NCBI GenBank assembly: GCA_031216445.1
Contig: CM062219.1
Location: 9,513,501-9,577,500 of the forward strand
DNA length: 64,000 nt
From: Lateolabrax maculatus
Lineage: Eukaryota; Chordata; Actinopteri; Acropomatiformes; Lateolabracidae
Direction: 5' to 3'
Below are positions 60,801-64,000 of this stretch, piece after piece. Made by a program: the position numbers and the translations under genes. Every line of letters starts with the position of its first letter. The stretch's first letter is position 1. The notes under the pieces were generated by a model. It made no database searches. It worked only from the letters and a program-made list of their open reading frames with translations, and was not told the DNA's origin.

Positions 60801-63746
60801 AAAGGGGGAGAGCAGATCTCAAGAATTCAGCTGGAATCAGGTTGTAAGATCCAGATTGCTTCAGGTTAGTTGTGACTGAACACATTATCTAAGCTCCTTG
60901 TTTCTGCTTGATTTTGTCTGTTTTTACAAGATATCCATTCCTATGCCTCCTCAGAGGCTAGAGATATGTTTCATCTGAGAGGCATGAACAACAAACTGAA
61001 ATGCCACTGTAGACAGTAGAATCTCGAGCCTTTTTTTAAGGATTGCCAATATTCCTCTATGTGTTTGAAATGTTATCACAACGACTTAAGAGTTTTTACT
61101 CTTTAAGTAATTCAAAAGTAATATCCACATTTCATAGAATGTTTTGGCTCACCTAATATCATGTTCGGGGTAACTATCTGTATATTACTACATGTGATAT
61201 TGGCAACACTTGAAGTCCCCCTATTCAGGATTAATAAGCAATATAAACATTCAACACTCCAAAGACATGCAGGTTAGGTTAATTGGTGACTCCAAAACTG
61301 CCCGTAGGTGTGTATGTGAGCATGAATGGTTGTCTGTATCAATGTGTCCGCTCTGTGATTGTCTGGCGACTTGTCCAGGGTGTACCCTTCCACTCCCCCT
61401 TGACCCTTCAAAGGATGAGTGGGTATAGCTAATGGGTGGATATAAATGTTCATTAATGTATTTGTCAACAACTATAACACCTCCTGTGGGCACCCATGAG
61501 TGGGGGCTGGTTTATAAACAGATAAAGGATTATCATTTTGTAAAATATGGTTAATATAGAATTTCTTCTCAGGAGAAGTTGTACTTTCTGACAAATACTT
61601 TATAATAGTGGACAAATATCTTCATAGTTGTGTACAAATACATTAAAGTAAACCAATTAATAAATGTTTGTATATTGCTTATAAATACAAAATATGGTTA
61701 TGGCTTAAAGTAAAGTGTTAGTTATATTTTACAAAGCCCTTAGAATAACTAACTAATCAGGTTTCAAAGCAATATACAAAAATAAATGATTGGAGCAGAG
61801 AAAAAGCAAAATTAAAAAGGTTTGGTACTTGCACTGCACTTTATAGGTGTAGCCTTTTGGCATTGTTGTTGGCTTTCTTACCTGTACAGTCTTGTAAATA
61901 AGAGACAATGCTTTCTACCAATTTGGTAACTGTGTTTGCTGTGAGGTTGAACAAGGAGGCAAGTTTGGCAACAACTGAACATTTTACTGTAAAATGTGTA
62001 GGTTCCCTGTCAGTTATGTGTTAAACAGTCTTTAAAACAATAACTTTTTCAAGAGAGATGCAGCAAGGGAAACATTTATGCAATTTTTTCAAATGTAAAC
62101 AATAGAAACATATCTTTTTGAAATACTAAACTAAAATGTTGCCATCACCCTGACCATGTGTTTTTTGTGCAGTGAAGTTTAAACACTTTTTGGAAACCCA
62201 CAAGTTTTTTTTTTTATTATTCTTGTTTTAAAAACAACTATGGCAGAGAGGGGGCGCCATGTGCCCTGGGGGTATATTGCTGACCACAAACTACCATGTC
62301 CCTGGCTTGAGTCCGTCTGCGGGCCGTATTGCATGTCGTCCCCCATCTCTCCCCTCATTTCAAGTGTCCTTCCAGTGTTCCAGGCTTAGAATGCCCCCCA
62401 AAATATTTTAAGTTATAGTTATATCATCAGTAGTTGAATGAGCAGTTTGCATAATGAGCAGACAGAGTTTGCATCAAAGCTGCTGCAGTCGTCCTTTAAT
62501 TTGTTTTTCTTTTTTACAATTGGACCCTTTCACATAAAAGTGTAAATGTTCTTTCCGTTTTGATATCAAAAAGCCAAAATAACATCACTCATGTTGTAAA
62601 GTTTGTGCGAAAGCATTTAAGTATACTGTTGACTACTCATTCTTGTGTATGTGGAAAAAGTGTAGTATCTTTAATTGTTGTGCTTCTCTTGTTACAGACA
62701 GTGGAGGCATGTTGGACAGGCCCTGCACACTCACTGGGAGCCCAGAGAACATTGAGTAAGTCACTCAGCTCTCAACTTTGACAGATTTACTGAAACTGCA
62801 CAGAACATTTGGAAAGTGTGCCCTATTGTTGTAACACAGAGGGCATGAACTCAAATCTTTTCACATCTCCCCTTAATCAATCACTGAATCACCTGAACAC
62901 CTCTTTCACATTGGACAAAGAAAAAATGTGACAAACGTTTTTGTGTAGAGCCTGTAACTGTGGTGACAAATGTATTTCTTGGTTGTCACTCCACCCCCAC
63001 AGTCAGGCCAAGAGGCTGTTGAGTGAGATTGTGGAGCAGTGTCGGTATGGTCCAGGCTTCCATAGCGACATGGACGGCAACAGTTCGATCCAACAGATCC
63101 TAATTCCTGCCAACAAAGTCGGCCTGGTCATCGGCAAAGGAGGAGAGACCATCAAACAACTGCAGGTCTGGTAGTAGAAAGCACTGAACATATAGCAGTT
63201 ACATGGCAATTGTTGTCCCCCTTTTTCAACCTGATGTGTTTACTTTTCTAGTCTGCCGTCAGTCTTGATGTTTAACATTTTACTCACCATCATTGTAGAG
63301 ATTGATCCCGTTCCAAGTCATTTTTATATTTATCACATACATACAGGAAAAATTCAGATCTTATATTACCTACCTGAGGGGTTATTTCACCAACAAAACC
63401 AAATCAATTCCTTTCTGCACAGTGCTATATAGCGTACAAATACCTTAAAAAGTGTGGTGTATTTTTACAAACTATAGCAAGCATTAATAAATAGTTCTGA
63501 GCACCCATATTAAAACTGATGCTTTTGATTTTTTTTTTTTCTTTTTTAAGCTCATTTCATTTATTTTCATGACATTGGTTAGATAAACATTCAGATTACT
63601 TGAAATATTATTTCACATCCTCCATAAATATTCACATCCTGATATAGGCTGCCAAGATTTACGTCGTAATTAAAACCTGTCTTTGAGATTTGGGAGAATT
63701 TTCACACTTCAGAGTGAATAGTCTCTTGGGCCCCAGGTAACTCTTT

Positions 63747-63781
<35 letters not shown>

Positions 63782-63908
63782 CTGCTTCTGTCTGATTTTA
63801 CCCCTGCAGGAGAGAACAGGAGTGCAGATGATAATGATTCAGGATGACCCCATGCCCACTGGAGCAGACAAGCCCCTGAGAATCACTGGGGATCCCCACA
63901 AAGTGCAG
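51738..63908 (+). CDS. fubp3: Far upstream element-binding protein 3, 5' part (8 exons, 3' truncated by window)
   Basis: Join 51738-51833, 57121-57232, 59795-59828, 60595-60644, 60793-60864, 62698-62755, 63003-63165, 63810-63908 gives 228 residues; human FUBP3 has 572, so the C-terminal half is beyond the edge. FUBP proteins are nuclear KH proteins that bind single-stranded DNA and RNA and affect transcription, splicing and mRNA stability. The N-terminus MAELVQGQ and the absence of FUBP1-type or KHSRP-type Gly/Pro-rich leaders point to FUBP3 rather than its paralogues. Residues 16-32 (QPGTKDDFADTIRRVRQ) match the N-terminal helix. KH1 spans about 88-152 with the GKGG loop at 100-103; KH2 starts about 172 with GKGG at 185-188. 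Four consecutive ATGs open the frame: the fourth (51747) has the best context and matches the human start, so real translation may begin there, giving 225 residues. Confidence 0.94.
51904..52022. repeat. GT tract, C19 run and CA-rich low-complexity cluster
   Basis: Inside fubp3 intron 1, just after exon 1: about ten GT units, then a run of about 19 C, then AACACACACC and ACACACACAC blocks. Confidence 0.95.
52393..52465 (+). repeat. G17 run plus CCCGGT hexamer repeat with inverted arm
   Basis: A run of 17 G (52393-52409) is followed by TCCCGG repeated four times (52410-52436). After a 14-base loop, GGACCGGGACCGGGA (52451-52465) is its reverse complement. Both G-quadruplex and hairpin structures are possible. 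Confidence 0.9.
57121..57232 (+). CDS. fubp3: fubp3 coding exon 2 (aa 33-69)
   Basis: Encodes MAAKMGGDQMPNMNSSSPVL and DPSLYGFGGQKRSLDNG. The DPSLYG(F/Y)G(G/V)QKR(S/P)LD stretch is conserved in FUBP proteins. Donor GGAG|gtgagc. Confidence 0.95.
57233..59794 (+). other. fubp3 intron 2
   Basis: 2.56 kb, AT-rich, with T tracts near 57,710-57,725. No exon is supported; the open frame at 59,214-59,531 shows no family resemblance. Confidence 0.75.
59795..59828 (+). CDS. fubp3: fubp3 coding exon 3 (aa 70-80)
   Basis: Small 34-nt exon encoding VGNHLGAMAHQ and the start of an Arg codon; human FUBP3 has VGNQLGALVHQR here. Acceptor tttctcag, donor AAAG|gtgagc. Confidence 0.94.
59829..60594 (+). other. 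fubp3 intron 3
   Basis: 766 bp containing a repeat copy at 60,240-60,470 and a T run near 60,527-60,540. No gene. Confidence 0.75.
60240..60470 (-). repeat. ATTAATCGATTAAT-type teleost repeat, inverted copy
   Basis: Reads GGAGCTGTAATGAGTCGATT, AGTTGATCAACAGAAAATTA, AAGCAAAAATGCC, GGTTCCAGCTTCTCGGATG and AGAATATCTCTGGGTTTTGG in the minus order of the family. Confidence 0.65.
60595..60644 (+). CDS. fubp3: fubp3 coding exon 4 (aa 81-97)
   Basis: Encodes RALATEDFKVPDKMVGF, the entry into KH1. Acceptor ttcctag, donor TTCA|gtaagt. Confidence 0.95.
60793..60864 (+). CDS. fubp3: fubp3 coding exon 5 (aa 98-121)
   Basis: Encodes IIGKGGEQISRIQLESGCKI and QIAS: the GxxG loop and following strands of KH1. 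Donor TCAG|gttagt. Confidence 0.97.
61202..61720. mobile_element. TIR-type non-autonomous DNA element, interrupted
   Basis: The left end GGCAACACTTGAAG and right end GGCTTAAAGTAAAGTGTTA are inverted complements (AACACTT with a six-base gap on the left). The interior shows the CTATTCAGGATTAATAAGC and TTGCTTATAAATA sequences common in such teleost elements. A LINE tail at about 61,258-61,445 splits it. Confidence 0.55.
61258..61445 (+). repeat. LINE 3' tail nested in the TIR element
   Basis: Contains CAAAGACATGCAGGTTAGGT, TAATTGGTGACTCCAAAACT, GTGAGCATGAATGGTTGTCT, GTCTGGCGACTTGTCCAGGG and GGATGAGTGGGTATAGCTAA, ending GGGTGGAT. This is the familiar 3' end of a teleost LINE with a GGAT-type tail, RTE/Rex-like by recollection. 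Confidence 0.65.
62251..62410 (+). repeat. tRNA-derived SINE in fubp3 intron 5
   Basis: Head GGGGCGCCATGTGCC with a decayed A box, B box GGCTTGAGTCC (62304-62314), body CATGTCGTCCCCCATCTCTC and tail GAATGCCCCCCAAAATATTT. Same family as at 5,026, with the B box kept. Confidence 0.7.
62698..62755 (+). CDS. fubp3: fubp3 coding exon 6 (aa 122-140)
   Basis: Encodes DSGGMLDRPCTLTGSPENI, the variable loop and last helix start of KH1. Acceptor gttacag, donor TTGA|gtaagt. Confidence 0.95.
63003..63165 (+). CDS. fubp3: fubp3 coding exon 7 (aa 141-195)
   Basis: Encodes DQAKRLLSEIVEQCRYGPGF, the KH1-KH2 linker, and IPANKVGLVIGKGGETIKQL plus Q, the first half of KH2 with its GKGG loop. The donor CAG|gtctgg is weak. 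Read-through gives Val-Trp-stop. Confidence 0.96.
63166..63809 (+). other. fubp3 intron 7
   Basis: 644 bp, AT-rich, with a T tract near 63,530-63,547 and a (GT)16 microsatellite close to the acceptor ccctgcag. Confidence 0.8.
63748..63779 (+). repeat. (GT)16 microsatellite near a 3' splice site
   Basis: 32 nt of uninterrupted GT ending 30 nt before fubp3 coding exon 8. Confidence 0.97.
63810..63908 (+). CDS. fubp3: fubp3 coding exon 8 (aa 196-228)
   Basis: 99 nt, phase 0 at both ends. Encodes ERTGVQMIMIQDDPMPTGAD and KPLRITGDPHKVQ, the second half of KH2. Donor CAG|gtcagt. The next exon is outside the window. Confidence 0.96.
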
Positions 63909-64000
63909 GTCAGTCTAAGAACAGCTCAGTGTGTGCTGCTACCTTTGCAGTTTACACTCAATTTTACACATTTTATGCCTTCAGTCTTCCTTTCAAACAT

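Larger units (their letters stand above)
60865..62697 (+). other. fubp3 intron 5
   Basis: 1.8 kb, with a TIR element at 61,202-61,720 that contains a LINE tail, and a tRNA-SINE at 62,251-62,410. No exon is supported. Confidence 0.75.

Overview
This is a vertebrate nuclear window, almost certainly from a ray-finned, percomorph-like teleost fish. The evidence is spliced genes with GT-AG introns, vertebrate-type CpG-island promoters, dense AC, AG, AT and ATCT microsatellites, and several interspersed repeat families that I recognise from teleost genomes. All three genes are on the + strand and were assembled by hand from splice sites, reading phase and known protein families.

Layout. 1-1.7 kb is upstream sequence with no supported gene. 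1.7-11.36 kb holds surf4 (six coding exons, 269 codons, complete), a cargo receptor of the early secretory pathway. 11.36-14.14 kb is a short intergenic gap. 14.14-39.47 kb holds ass1, argininosuccinate synthase: a noncoding first exon and fourteen coding exons encoding 412 residues, complete, with all signature motifs. 39.47-51.56 kb is intergenic, with repeats and no supported gene. 51.56 kb to the right edge holds the 5' part of fubp3 (far upstream element-binding protein 3): eight coding exons giving 228 residues, through KH domain 1 and most of KH domain 2. The gene continues beyond the window.

The three genes do not form a pathway. surf4 acts in ER export and Golgi-ER retrieval, ass1 in citrulline-to-arginine metabolism, and fubp3 in binding single-stranded nucleic acids. 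ass1 next to fubp3 matches the order I know for human 9q34, whereas human SURF4 lies megabases away, so surf4-ass1 adjacency looks like a fish arrangement.

Repeats include three tRNA-derived SINE copies, a broken L2-like LINE in surf4 intron 2, six copies of an ATTAATCGATTAAT-type element, three pieces of a foldback element, two inverted copies of another teleost repeat, and a TIR element with a LINE tail nested in it. Repeat family assignments come from memory of consensus sequences and need a repeat-library search. I found no CRISPR array, operon, or clearly undescribed system. The most testable oddities are an inverted repeat pair bracketing ass1 exons 5-6, a (GT)16 tract just upstream of a frame-neutral fubp3 exon, and a very long AG tract in ass1 intron 13.
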